Source: Silene latifolia
Taxonomy: Eukaryota; Streptophyta; Magnoliopsida; Caryophyllales; Caryophyllaceae
Reading direction: 5' to 3'
Assembly: GCF_048544455.1 (NCBI RefSeq)
Contig: NC_133532.1
Location: 13,766,948 to 13,830,947 of the forward strand
Length of the DNA: 64,000 nt
Positions 1-13,200 of the stretch are shown here, in pieces. The notes beneath the pieces are model-generated. The model did not search any database. It had not been told where the DNA came from and saw only the letters and a list, made by a program, of their open reading frames with translations. The first letter of the stretch is position 1, and every line of letters starts with the position of its first letter. The translations under genes were made by a program, and so were the position numbers.

Positions 1-1361
1 TCCAAGTGCCTTACCAGGACCACTCAAGGCATGGAAGTGCTACCATCTCGGTTACCCGAGGCAATGATAATCAAATGACAATGAAGAAACATAATTTAAA
101 TAACAAAATAGTTTAAAGTGATTACATGATCAAAACCAAAACCAAAATTGAAATACAAGATTCTCGATTTGCGGTCCATCGCTAAAACTATCAAAGCTAT
201 AAAACATCGTCGACACAATGAAGACTTCTAAGCGCCACGTGATGACTCATCCGGCTATCCCATACGCGTCGTATCATACCGCTCAATAATCGCTCACCAC
301 CCCGAATGGATCACCACAGTTTTAAAACATTAAACGGGGTCAAGACTAATCACACAATTTATATAAACCAACAACACAAGTAAACAAGCAGCTCACACGG
401 TCACACACACAATCACACCCACTCCAATCAATCTCCGTCACCACCGATCGTCCATCCACCTTTGGACCAGCCACCGCGAGTGGGGGACCGCAGCCGTACC
501 CACCAAATCCCCGCTCATCATACCGATCGATAACCCTGTCCCATTAATGTGCACATCCCCTCCCGTGGCGGGTTCCACGGAGGGCAAAACTAGGGCGTGA
601 ATCCACTCCCGCAAGTGACTCCACTCAACCGAGAACGCAACTCGAGAACCAGAGACAAACAATCGCAACCATTAGACAGCAATCAAAACCAACAACCGTC
701 ACAATACGAGTACGATAATATTCAACAACCACAACACACCAACAACACATTATGGGACTAATACTGAGTAGGAAAACCCTACCTGGAAAGCAACACAACC
801 AGACGGTCTCAACAGCTGTATCAAAATTCCTCTTCTACGAATCCTCCTCCTAACATATAATCACATAATTACTAACAATCACCAAAACTAACACAAATCC
901 CCAATTCTCAAAATTAGGGTTTAAACAAAGTTAACTAAATACTATAAAATTGGTATGTAGATCTTACCCTTGACGCAAGGAACACTATGATGCAAAGAAC
1001 AAGATGATCCGACACTCCTAGCCTTGGGGATTTGCCAACAACGCGACGAGAGAGAACTACGTAACTCCTTTTTCTTTTGAAAGGTTTAGAAAGGTTAAAA
1101 ATGATGAAATAAACTGACGGAAACCTTTTATATCAAACTCGCGTTATTAGCAAAACCCGTCAAAACAACCTCGTAAAACACACTTACTCGATCAGTAACT
1201 AACGTACTCGATCGAGTGCCGCTTACTCGATCGAGTACAAAGGCTACTCGATCGAGTACCCAACAGGTCAGAAACTATTTTAAAACGCAACACACCCTTA
1301 CTCGACAGAGTAAGACCTACTCGATAGAGTACCCAGAGACTCATAAAACCGTAGTATTACA
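1..1361 (-). repeat. 3' LTR of LARD A (partial)
   Basis: Direct repeat of 5835-7188 with scattered substitutions and small indels. The minus-strand LTR start TGTAATACTACGG is at 1361. Near that end is a cluster of ACTCGATCGAGT-type palindromes (about 1187-1330). A TATA-like stretch (about 1124-1131, read on minus) follows it. The last ~16 bp of the LTR are outside the window. Confidence 0.88.
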
Positions 1362-1378
1362 GTCTTCCCTCCTTAAAA
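1362..1378 (-). other. Polypurine tract of LARD A
   Basis: Read on the minus strand this is a purine-rich run (AAGGAGGGAAGAC) directly abutting the 3' LTR, the expected plus-strand primer. The same tract precedes the 3' LTR of element C at 14969-14983. Confidence 0.8.
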
Positions 1379-4300
1379 AGAACTTGTCCCCGAAGTTCAA
1401 CCCATACCTAAAAACAAACATACTAACTCGATCAAGACACAACAACCAACTAAGAACTCAAAACAAAACTCCAACTGACCAAACATGAACTCGTAACCCC
1501 AACTCCACCAACTATTCCTACTTCCACAACATGGCTCACGATATCGTACCAACTCCATTATATCTCTCTCGATCCTAACTCCATACACTACCAACACAAA
1601 CGCTGCTAGCTCCGTAAAATATCATCCACTAGATAATCCAATATCAAGATACTCATAACATCAAACGGAATGTTACATTCTACCACCCTTAAAAGGAACT
1701 TCGTCCTCGAAGTTTACTTACACTCATAAACATCATCATGCCACTATCAAAACTCTTGAACTCCTAAACATCACACTACTACAAGCACGGCCATGGCCTT
1801 TTAACAGTATCATCCACAAAACAAATCCCTCCTTTACGCTACGCTAACACTCTACTTCCAATTATATTACAACATGCACAACCATGAAACTCTCTTTTAT
1901 CGCATCCTACTCCTCTTAAGACAAATGTTACGTCCTCGTAACTCACTAATACTAAATCCTTAGTTATATCATCTCATTATCCTCATCACCACCACATGTC
2001 AAAGATAACCGCCTATAACCTCATTTCTATAACCATTCCTATTTCCAAGGCTCTCTTACTTAAACAGTTCTCATACTTCAATTCACTCTGCACTCCATCT
2101 AACCAATACCGCAAAACCCTTAGCATAACCAATACTCCAACTCTTCCACATTACCGCAACATGACATACCTCTCTATATAGACTATATAAAACTTCTATC
2201 GCCAAAAGCATAAATCACGATCCACACTTGTTACGTACACTCACACAAGATCCTCAAGTTCTTTTCTTTCATCACCGTAAAACTCATACATGACTTAACA
2301 TGACACTAAATCCAAACACCCTACCCTCACTGTCCCAACGAAAGATTATGAACCACCTGCAGCTTTCAGATCATTACCACACATGTTCTACGAATCCCTT
2401 GCCATGACTATGTGCACCGATGTCTCATCTACAACAAGATCAAATGTACTGTAACAACTTCTGACAACTGTGTCCCATCAGCAGAATATCCCTATGCCAT
2501 GACAACCACGGAAACAAAGACACTCTCTTTCATATCATATTCTGCCCTCATTCTCAAACTGAAACTGGTAAGAAACATCAGCAAACAAAACAACCGTCTA
2601 CCTGTTCAACCAAAACTTACAAGGAACAGTAGCAAACAAAACAACAATCTATATGTCCAAACTGAAACTCACAGGGAACAACAACAAACAAAATAACAAT
2701 CTATGTATAACTGGTATGCACTTTCGAAACTCGAATCATAATCATCCCGCCTACTTCACCACAACCGGTGACGGCATCGCAACACCGTCACCAACAGCCA
2801 CACCGCAGTGCGAAAATATCCGCATCACAACACTAAGTACCGTGCCCGAATCACCACCCGAGGCACAACAACCACATCGATAGACATCACAACTACATAC
2901 AATTCCCATAAATACTGACTCAGAATAACTTCTCAGACAAGAAAAGCTTACTCAAATCCACTTACTAAATCACAACGCAACATATTATATGAATTAAACA
3001 GATAATAACCTCATGAATATCATCCCCTTACCATATCACAGATTAACATGTATCATGAATACATACAAGTATAACCAGTTATGCCAGATCACTCAAATTA
3101 TTACCTTTTTAATCATCATTTCACTAGGTTACCGTATCCAACATATATTACAGAACATTCATATAACAACTTTATAATTATCACACCATACCACTTCTTG
3201 TGAGGTCAGAACCTCGCACAAACATTTACACATATCATAGGCCCGTAAGCACAACCAACTAGTCAATCTTGATCACGTAAGTTACCACCTGATAAAAGTT
3301 ACCTCTCACCCGAGCTTAACTCGTATACACCTTATAACATATTCTCCCATTCGCATATCCATCACCCTCTGCCAAATGTAACCACACCATTAATACTCAA
3401 CTACTAACAACCGCCTCATATAACCACATCTTATACTCTTTTATAACCATACTTATCAATCTGGTCCCTACAAAATCAACCTCTTTAGAATTGCTACCTT
3501 TCTAATATACCATCACCCTTAACCACTAGTCACAAACCATAACACTACCACTGTCCGGACATCAAACCTCTTATACTCATCTCTAAACATCACGTTTTCT
3601 TTCCTATCTTTGGTTAACATCCCAAATAACGAACATCAAATCTATCAACAAAATTACCTCAACATTGTTCCCAATACTATCCCGAACTGTATCGTCATCT
3701 AACTCTCCACCAAAATCTCATAGAGTGCAGATACTAAATCAACCTCTTACTCCCTTAATTCCTCGAAACTCATGATTAATCATGTTGTCCTGAAACTTCT
3801 GTATAACCATTAACTCACTTACTCTTGGTAGTATCATACATCCCGATGATTCCTTACTTTTATATCACATAACTCCGGTGAACATTTTTCTCAGCTTACT
3901 TTTATCCTTCTTTTCTCTTTATACTCAACAATTCTATTTAATATCTCAACTCCTTATTACTTCTACCTAACCCTTTAGTGCTCCAATTACCTTCTCATCG
4001 CTCCAAAACTCAAATCTCATTATTTTATATCGATATCACCTCACTCTTTCTTACCATGGATCTTCTCTTATTATGCTATTACTCACACTTGCCACTGATC
4101 TATCCATAAAATCAACGTTCACTGTATACCACTCTTCTCAACCCCTTTAAAACGAACTTTCACTACATATATCCTTAACCCACACGACTCCTAACCATCT
4201 CCCTACATAATTCTTTACACATCTCAAGCTGCCACTATCCACATCCTTATTTTGAATCTTTTTATTCTCACGTTCCTTAGACTCACATCATCCCTTGCCC

Positions 4301-5820
4301 ATATTCACTTGCTTTTACGTTACTCAACACACAATCATATCACTCATCTCATCTCAGAAAACATGCTCTATGTCTCAATTAAGCCATAACGATCTTCCTT
4401 TTCTTTTTCCATTATCTATCACAACCACATATAACTCATGTCCTCCCACCGAACTCATACTCACCACAGGTGCCACTCCTTACATCATAAGATTGGGTAA
4501 CTTACGCATCAGGATCAACATACATATAAAACAATGTATAGAGAAGCAAGATAACACCTTTGAATTAAACATGATATGCAACGAAGTCAAAAGATAAGCA
4601 TATGACCCAAAATAGGGGTCACTAGATCGAGTACAGGCCACTCGATCGAGTAAGGGACTTACTCGATCGAGTAGGTGAAGGTCAGAAGCACGTAAAACAA
4701 ATCACCAGGGCTACTCGATTGAGTAACTAACGTACTCGATCGAGTGCCGCCTACTCGATCGAGTACCCTACGCAATTCTCAGCATTGTCCAGTTTTCGTA
4801 AAACAGTCATAACTCACTCATTTCTTGGTCGTTTTGGGCGTGTGACCTATCGTTAGAATCGTAAAAGAACAAGCTATCACCTCCAATTGGAACCACATTA
4901 AAATCATTTATGCATCTCAAGTTATAACAGTTTAAAGACAACTTTGCTTTAATCAGACGACATAGCTATTTGATTTTCTCTTTCAAACAACTTAAACATC
5001 AACGAGGTGAACAAAAGCGACTCGATATTTATAAAACCACCATCCATAACCACATGCTACTACCTACCAAAACTAAACAATAATAACTATCATGCTCATA
5101 TAACATTCAACTTATCAAACATGTACTACCCGCATGCTTTAACTTTATAACTTTCATAACACAAATCATACCCATACATTACAAATCCTATTTCCATGTT
5201 ACTAACACAACAATATTACAAATCCACTTCATCACATAAACATGTTCATAATCAAGGAATTCATATTCTCATGTAATTGCCACTTCAGCTTTTCTAATCA
5301 ATTCATCTAGTTCAATCACATTCTTTATCTAACAAGCGCATATGATACAACAGTAGACAAGTATAAGAAATCATTATATAAAATTACACAAACAAAATTA
5401 TGTATAATCATATCACATATGAACTACTTCCTTTTTCCACCACATTACTCATCATTCTCATACACTTTTCCAACGATTCCAACCAACATGTAAACCAACT
5501 ATCATGCAACATGCTTTCAACCAACCACATAACAAAAATCACATCATCACCATCTTTCTTACATATTCCCCATTCTCCACACACATACATCCACCGATTT
5601 ATACCACACTTTGCTACAAAGATACACAATTTATAAGATAAACACATAGCGATCCCAACTCATATCTCATGGTGACCGGTTCAAAATTGTAGGGCGAGTT
5701 CGCGACTTTAGGACGTCTCCCAAGTCTTTGCATTAGCTCCTACAACTTCTACCCCGGGTTCATTTTATTTTGACTCCCTATGTTCATTAGATTCATTGGT
5801 TACAGGTTTCAGGATTGTCG
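1379..5820 (-). other. Non-coding internal domain of LARD A
   Basis: About 4.4 kb, low in G on the plus strand, with no recognisable protein domain on either strand. Visible structure: a second cluster of ACTCGATCGAGT palindromes at about 4620-4770 (about 1.1 kb downstream of the PBS in element orientation), and a minisatellite of about three ~54-bp units at 2573-2712. The short plus-strand ORFs at 2412-2696 and 2653-2883 are antisense, Asn/Gln/Thr-rich and cross the minisatellite. Their counterparts in element C are at 13451-13753 and 13747-14028. I do not call them genes. Confidence 0.7.
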
Positions 5821-5831
5821 CTCTGATACCA
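5821..5831 (-). other. Primer-binding site of LARD A
   Basis: Minus strand reads TGGTATCAGAG, complementary to the 3' end of initiator methionine tRNA, the commonest plant LTR-retrotransposon primer. It lies three bases inside the 5' LTR end at 5835. Confidence 0.85.
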
Positions 5832-5834
5832 TTT

Positions 5835-7188
5835 TGTAACACCCCCATACTCCAAGTGCCTTACCAGGACCACTCAAGGCAAGTGCTACCATCTCGGTTA
5901 CCCGAGGCAATGATAATTAAATGACAATGAAGAAACATAATTTAAATAACAAAATAGTTTAAAGTGATTACATGATCAAAACCAAAACCAAAACTGAAAT
6001 ACAAGATTCTCAGACGGTCTACTGCTAAAACTATCAAAGCTATAAAACATCGTCTAACACAGCGGAAGACTTCTAACTGCCACGTGATGACTCATCCCAG
6101 ATATCCCATACGCGTCATATCATACCTGCTCACCACTCCCGAATGGATCACCACAGTTTTTAAAACACTAAACGGGGTCAGTACTAATCACACAATTTAT
6201 ATAAACCAACAACACAGTAAACAAGCAGCTCACAGGGTCACACACACAATCACACCCACTCCAATCAATCTCCGTCACCGACTGTCCACTGGACCAGCCC
6301 TGCCAATGGGGGACCGCAGCCGTACCCACCAAATCCCCGTTCATCATACCGAGCGATAACCCTGTCCCATTAATATGCACATCCCCTCCCGTGCCGGGTT
6401 CCACGGAGGGCGAAACTAGGGCGTGAAGCCACTCCCGCAAGTGACTCCACTCAGCCGAGAACGCATCTCGAGAACCAGAGACAAACAATCACAACCATTA
6501 GACAGCAATCAAAACCAACAACCGTCACAATACGAGTACGATAATATTCAACAACCACAACACACCAACAACACATTATGGGACTAATACTAAGTAGGGA
6601 AACCCTACCTGGAAAGCAACACAACCAAACGGTCTCAACAGCTGTATCAAAATTCCTCTTCTACGAATCCTCCTCCTAACATATAATCACATAATTACTA
6701 ACAATCACCAAAACTAACACAAATCCCCAATTCCCAAAATTAGGGTTTAAACAAAGTTAACTAAATACTATAAAATTGGTATGTAGATCTTACCCTTGAC
6801 GCAAGGAACACTATGATGCAAAGAATAAGATGATCCGACACTCCTAGCCTTGGGGATTTGCCAACAACGCGACGAGAGAGAACTACGTAACACCTTTTTC
6901 TTTTGAAAGGTTTAGAAAGGTTAAAAATGATGAAATAAACTGACGGAAACCTTTTATATTAAACTCGCGTTATTATCAAAACCCGTCAAAACAACCTCGT
7001 AAAACACACTTACTCGATCGAGTAACTAACGTACTCGATCGAGTGCCGCTTACTCGATCGAGTACCAAGGCTACTCGATCGAGTACCCAACAGGTCAGAA
7101 ACTATTTTAAAACGCAACACACCCTTACTCGACAGAGTAAGACCTACTCGATAGAGTACCCAGAGACTCATAAAACCGTAGTATTACA
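5835..7188 (-). repeat. 5' LTR of LARD A
   Basis: 1354 bp, TG...CA on the minus strand, with canonical 4-bp palindromic ends. It is the full-length partner of 1-1361. It contains the ACTCGATCGAGT cluster at about 7010-7160. The outer boundary at 7188 interrupts a Tat-type LTR. Confidence 0.88.
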
Positions 7189-7795
7189 CTTAGAATGCAA
7201 AGGGAGAAGAGAAGGACGGTCACTCGCATGAGAAATATGTGGAACGAAGGTCCCTATTTATACTAATCACACGGAGGAATTATGGAATGACTCAAACTTT
7301 GGAAAAAAATCTCGAAAAAAATCTGAAAATACGCAGAAAAGAGCTGGGGAAGAGGCGCAGGAGGTGCTGCGTCTTTTCCCCAGAGGTTTCCTCCTGCGGA
7401 AGAAAGATTTTCGCGTTTCTTTTATGGAATTGCGGTGGATCTCAACTTCCTTATTCCCTAAAATAAGTTTTTCGGGATATATTTTGCCAAAAGATATAAA
7501 ATTAATTTATGGAGTAAAAATATCCGGAATATTCCAGGACATTCCGACTCGGCATTTTAAAACGGTTTATTAGAAAATGAAGCGGTTTTTGACCCGGACT
7601 CCAAATGAACTCTAATTACTGTCAAAACGACCGTAATGGCACGTAGATGACGACCAAGGGGTAGACACAAGTATTTGAGCTATCACTTGACGATAAACTT
7701 ACGAACTTTCATAAATTTTTCCGCGTACCAAACATGCGGCCCAATCATCACCGGGTGTTTGGCGGGAGGTGCAGAAATGAGGTATCTACAAGTAG
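7189..7795 (-). repeat. Tat-type LTR fragment, 5' portion (minus strand)
   Basis: The reverse complement matches the first ~620 bp of the Tat LTRs at 17261 and 34195: the TGTAGATACCTCATTTC start (at 7795), the GC-rich GCTGCGTCTTTTCC block, the TATAAATA box and the CTTTGCATTC segment. It stops at 7188 where LARD A inserted, so the remainder probably lies left of the window. The flank at 7796 has no polypurine tract, so this is a 5' LTR edge or a solo LTR rather than a 3' LTR. Confidence 0.82.
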
Positions 7796-7975
7796 ACAAT
7801 TCACGTGTTTTTAAAATTGATGGGAACTTAATCTCCCGATGACAACCATACGATACTTAAGATTAAGATTCATAAGAGACTGTCTTGTAATAAATTTATC
7901 GTGAGATACATTTGATAGATTGAAGTAAAAATGGTATCAAAAATAATAAAACATGCCCAAATGATACATTAACAC
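7796..7975. other. Spacer between Tat LTR and LINE
   Basis: About 180 bp of AT-rich sequence with no recognised feature. It includes whatever target DNA separates the Tat LTR from the LINE 5' end. The LINE 5' boundary is a guess placed at the start of the sequence leading to ORF1. Confidence 0.4.
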
Positions 7976-8140
7976 GTCTCTTCTAGGGTTTCCTATGAGA
8001 GTGTCGTCTTCGCTACGTCTTTGCTTCTTCCTTGTTTCTTGAAGGTTTTCTTACGTTTTCTAACGTAAGTTCTGTTTTTCTAGCATATTTTCCGCTCTTA
8101 TTATTCTTATATTCTTTTCTTATACTGTTTTACGGTGATA

Positions 8141-8864
8141 ATGGGGGAGAGTTCGTACCAACGGAAAGGAAAGACTTTGGTGGATGAGGAGGCTTTTATG
8201 TGGGATGATGGAGGGGATAATGGAGAAAAAAACGGGCAGAATCAATGCTTGCAGGGAGGATTTGGTCGTCTAAAGCCATCAATGAGAAAGCGGCCATTGA
8301 ATTCATGATTAAACTCTGGAATTGTAAGGGGTTAGTGGTCGGTAACCTAATCGATGCGAAGAATAAGGTTTTTGCTTTCTAATTCCGTGAGGAGAAAGAT
8401 AAACTTAAGGTTATAAAGGCCAACCATCGCATTTCGGTAAATTCATTTGGTGTTTTAATGATCCAATAGAGGATGGCAGGATGTCTGATACACCACTTTT
8501 CCTCGTTCCTATTTGGGCAAGGGTTTATGATCTTCCAATCAGAGGACGTGCTAATATGGAAAACCTCGGGCGATTAGGGCAGCAGTTAGGGGTTTTGTGA
8601 AAGCGGATGAGGCGCCTATACCGGAGTTGGAGAAAGCAGTCCGTATTTGCATCATACACGACATCCTGCAGCCTCTAAAAAAATAAGTAAATATCACAAT
8701 GACGCAAGGAAGGGTTGTTGATTTGAGGGTTGCGTATGAACGGTTGCCTACTTTCTGTTATGGATGTGGGATATTGGGACATGGTGAAAAGGATTATGAC
8801 GATGGCCCATACGAAGAAGACGATCTACAACTTAGTGAGATTTTGCGTACCTCTCCATGGAAGA
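8141..8864 (+). pseudogene. LINE ORF1, 5' part (DUF4283 + zinc knuckle)
   Basis: The frame opens at ATG 8141 (MGESSYQRKGK). It shifts, then shows the DUF4283-like pattern of plant L1 ORF1 (EKAAIEFMIKLWNCKGLVVG), with an in-frame stop after NKVFAF. Near the end is a CCHC-type knuckle, YERLPTFCYGCGILGHGEKD; its last cysteine position is substituted, as it reads D. The family is an RNA-binding chaperone that packages LINE RNA. The copy is broken by stops and by LARD C inserted at 8865 immediately after the SPWK codons. ORF1 resumes at 16405. Confidence 0.75.
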
Positions 8865-10279
8865 TGTAATACTACGGTTTTACGAGTCTTTGGGTACTCT
8901 ATCGAGTGGGGCTTACTCTGTCGAGTAAGTATATTTGTGATACGAGACAGTAGTCTACCTGTAGGGTACTCGATCGAGTAGTCTTGGCACTCGATCGAGT
9001 AAGTGGCACTCGATCGAGTACGAGACTTACTCGATCAAATAAGTTGGTTATCGAGTAATATTTTGACGGGTTTTGTTAATAATGTGAATTAGTATATATA
9101 TTACGCCGTTATCTTTCCTAAAAACTTTTATAAACCTAATACACTCAAAAAGAGATTGCAAACTACGTTGTTCTCCCCATTCGCATTATTGGCAAATCCC
9201 GGAGCTAGAGAGGTCGGATTTCGTTGTTCTTTGCATCATAGTGATCCTTGCGTCAAGGGTAAGTCCTACATACCGTTTTTGTAGCATTTGGTTGAGGTTG
9301 GTTAAACCTTAATTTTGGGATTGGGAGTTTTTGTATGATTATGTTGTTATAGTAGTGATTGTATGATTGTATGTATAGGAGGAGGATTCGTAGAAGAGAG
9401 ATTTTGAGACAGCTGCTAGATCGTCTGCTTTTGTGTTGCATTTCAGGTAGGGTTTCCCTACTCAGTATTAATTACATGATGTGTGTGGTGATTGTGCTGT
9501 AGTTAGTGATTGTTGATTGATTCAGACGGTTGTGATTTCATATTGTTGATTGTTTCAGACGGTTGTTGAGGTTGTATTGTAATTACTGTTTATCTGTCTA
9601 TGTTCTTCAGGGTGCGTCCCTGGCTGAGTGGAGTCACTTGGGGGAGTGGCTTCACGCCCTTGATTCGCCTTATGTGGAACCCGCCACAAAAGGGATGTGC
9701 ACATTAATGGACATGGGTTTATCGCTCGATAGAGATGAGCAGGGCTTAGGTGGGAACGGCTGCGGTCCCCCACTGGTGGTGTGGAGTACCTGTTACGATG
9801 AGTACTCTGGCAGGACTACACACTTTAGTGTGTAGTCAGTTGTGAGGAGATTGATTATGGTGATTGGAGTTGGATGTGACGATTGAGCTGTTTGGTATTT
9901 ATCTTATCGTGATTGTTTTGTGTAATTAGTACTGACCCCGTTTAATTGTTTTAAAAACTGTGGTGATCCATTCGGGGATGGTGAGCAGTTATTGAGCAGG
10001 TTTGATATGACGCTTTTGAGCTAGCTGGGATGTGTCACCACGAGCTGATTAGAGTCTTCCGCTGTCGTACTTTAGTAGTTTGAGACATTTGGTTTTGAGG
10101 ATATGTATTGTACTTTTGGTCAGTTTAGATTTGGATATGTAATCACTTTAAACCTTATGGCTATTTAAATAATGTTTCTTTATTGTCATTTGATTATCAT
10201 TGCCTCGGGAAATCGAGATGGTAGCACTTCTATACCTTAAGTGGTCCTGGTACGGCACTTGGAGTATGGGGGTGTTACA
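8865..10279 (+). repeat. 5' LTR of LARD C
   Basis: Starts TGTAATACTACGG, ends GGGGTGTTACA. A cluster of ACTCGATCGAGT-type palindromes occupies about 8890-9055. A TATATATA box is at 9093-9100 (15213-15220 in the 3' copy), a plausible LTR promoter. Confidence 0.92.
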
Positions 10280-10282
10280 AAG

Positions 10283-10293
10283 TGGTATCAGAG
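10283..10293 (+). other. Primer-binding site of LARD C
   Basis: TGGTATCAGAG, three bases after the 5' LTR, complementary to the initiator methionine tRNA 3' end. Confidence 0.88.
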
Positions 10294-13200
10294 AGATGAT
10301 CCTGAAACCTGTAACCAATGAATCTAATGAACATAGGGAGTCAAATTAAAATGAACCCGGGGTAGAAGTTGTAGGAGCTAATGCAAAGACTTGGGAGACG
10401 TCCTTAAGTCGCGAACTTGGCCTATAATTTTGAACCGGTCACCATGGGATATGAGTCGGGATCGCTATGTGTTCATCTTGTGAATTGTGTACCTATATAG
10501 TGATGTGTGGCATGAATCAGTGGATGTATGTATGTGGAGAACGAGAAATGTGTAGAAAAGATGGTGATGATGTGATTTCGTATGTTGTTGATTGAAAGCA
10601 TGTTGCATGATAGTTGCTTTACAATGTTGGTTGGAATTGTTATAAAAGTGTATGAGAATGATGAGTAATGTGGTGGAAAAAGGAAGTAGTTCATATGTGA
10701 TAAGATGTGATGAATAATGATGTTGCAGGATGGATGATTTACAATGCGACTATATTAGTAACATGTGATTGGGAGATGTGATATGATTATACATAATCTT
10801 GTTTGCGTAATTTTATATAATGATTTCATGTGCATGCCTACTGTTGTATCATATGCACTTGTAAGATGAAGAATGTGGTTGAAATAGATGAATGGATTGG
10901 AAAAGATAAAGTAAGGAATTGCATGAGAATATGAAATTCATGTGGAGAACATGTTTATGTGATGGAAGTGGATTTTCTACTTACTATGTTAGTAACATGT
11001 GAATAGGGGATTTTATGTCGTATATTATGTTATTGTTGACTGTAAAGGTATAGAATAAAAGCATGTGGGTAAATAATCTATGAGCATGATGAATGTTGTT
11101 GCTTCGCTTTTGAAGATAGTAACATGTGATTAGGAATACTGGTTTTATGAGTATTGAGTTGTTTTTGTTTACCTTGTTGTCGTTTAAGTTGTTTGGAAGT
11201 AAACATCAAGTAGTTGTGTTTTTCGATTATAGAGAGGTTGTCTTTAAACTGTTATAACTTGAGATGTATATATGATTTTGATGTGATTCTAATTGGAGGT
11301 GATAGCTTTTTCTTTTACGATTCTAACGATAGGTCATATGCTCAAAACGACCAAGAAACGAGTGAGTTATGACCGTTTTACGAAAATTAGACAGTGTTGA
11401 AAAATGCGTAGGGTACTCGATCGAGTGGCCCTTACTCGATCGAGTGCACATCTTGTTACTCGATCGAGTGACCCTTACTCGATCGAGTAGTCCTGATAAT
11501 TTGTTTTACGTGCTTCTGACCTTCACCTACTCGATCGAGTAAGTCACTTACTCGATCGAGTGACCTGTACTCGATCTAGTGACCCATGTTTTGGGTCATA
11601 TGCTTATCTTTCGACTTCGTTGCATATTATGTTTAATTCAAAGGTGTTATTTTGCTTCTTTATGCATTATTTTACATGTATGTTGGTCTTGACGCGTAAG
11701 TCACCCAATCTTATGGTGTAGTGAGTGGCACCTTATGGTGGGTATGAGTTCGGTGGGAGGACACGAGCTATATGTGGTTGTGATGGATAGTGAAAAAAAA
11801 ACGTGGCTGATTAAGGCAATGTGCAAGTTTTGTGAGACATGGTGAGTGATATATTTGCGAATTTGAGTGATGTAAAGGCAAGTGTATATGAGCAAGGAGT
11901 GATGTAAGTGTACGAAATGTGAGAATAAAAGGTTGACAGGAAGGATGTGGATAGTAGCAACTTGAGATGTGTAAGAATCATGGAGGGAGATGGTTAGATT
12001 GTGTTGGTTAAGAATATTTGTAATGAAAGGTCGTTGTAGAGTGATGGAGAAGAGTGGTCTATAGTGAACTTAGATGGAGACGTGCCGCGAGGTGGATTTG
12101 TAGACAGTGAGTGAGTTTGGGAGATTTGGTTTATTAAGAGGTGAAACTAATGTGTGATTTCCTTGGGCAATTAACGATATGAAATAAATTTTGATTTCTA
12201 GAGATGTAAAAGGATAATTAACGGTATGAAATAAAATTGTTTGAACAGTGAACGTTGATTTTATGGATAGATTAGTGGCAAGTGTGAGTGATAGCATAAT
12301 AAGAGAAGATCCATGGTAAGAAAGAGTGAGATGATCGACATGAAATTATGAGATGTGAGTTTTGGAGCAATGAGAAGGTAACCGGAGCCCTAAAGAGTTA
12401 GGTAGAAGTAATAAGGAGTTGAATGGTTAATTGATTTTGTCGAGTGTAAAAACAAAATTATGAGGGGAGTAAAACTAGGAAAATGTTCACCGGAGTTATG
12501 TGATATAAAAGTAAGGAATCGTCGAGATGTGTGGTATTGTCACGGGGATGTTGGTTAATGGTATATGGGAGTTTCATGACAACACGATTAGTCGTGAGTT
12601 TCGAGGAATTAAGGGAGTAAGAAGTTGGTAGAGTATCTGCACGATATGAGATTTTGGTGGAGAGTTAGATGACGATAAAAGTTAAGGATAATATTGGGAA
12701 GAATGTTGAGGTAAATTTTGTTGGTAAATTCGATTTTAGTTATTTGGAATTATAACCGAAGATAGGAAATGAACTGTTATATTTAGAGGTGAGTGTAAGA
12801 GGTTTGATGTCTGAACGGTGGTAGTGTTGTGGCGTTGTCACTAGTGGTTAAGGGTGTTGATAAATAGGAAAGATGGTCATTCTAAAGAGGTTGATTTTGT
12901 AGAGACCCGATTGATTTGAATGGTTGTGAGGAAGTATAAGATGTGGTTGTAGGAGGCGGTTGCTAGTAGTTGAATTTTAATGGTATGGTTATGTTTGGCA
13001 GAAGGTGATGGTTATGCGACTGGGAGAATGTGTTATGAGGGGCATACGAGTTAAGCTCGGGCGAGAGGTAACCTTTATCAGGTGGTAACTTACGTGATCA
13101 GGACTGACTATTGGATGTGATTACGGGTCTATGATGTGTATAAATGTTTGTGTGAGGTTCTGATCTCACGAGAAATAGTAGGGTGTGCTGGTTATAAAGT

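Larger units (their letters stand above)
1..7188 (-). mobile_element. LARD-type LTR retrotransposon 'A' (3' end clipped by window)
   Basis: Two direct long repeats (1-1361 and 5835-7188) flank a 4.47-kb internal region. On the minus strand the LTR runs TGTAATAC...GTGTTACA. A primer-binding site lies just inside the 5' LTR and a polypurine tract just inside the 3' LTR, so the element is on the minus strand. The internal region has no gag or pol homology in any frame; the longest ORF is about 100 codons and antisense. That fits a non-autonomous large retrotransposon derivative mobilised in trans; the autonomous partner is not in the window. About 16 bp of the 3' LTR lie left of position 1. It shares LTR ends, PBS, PPT and internal sequence with element C (8865-16399). 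It sits inside a Tat-type LTR (7189-7795), so it is younger than that copy. The TSD cannot be checked because the left flank is outside the window; the right flank starts CTTAG. Confidence 0.88.

Noticed and set aside
11410..11580. Regularly spaced short repeats resembling a CRISPR array
   Set aside because: Units are palindromes of 12-14 bp with irregular 10-35-bp gaps, inside a plant LTR retrotransposon, and recur in every family copy.
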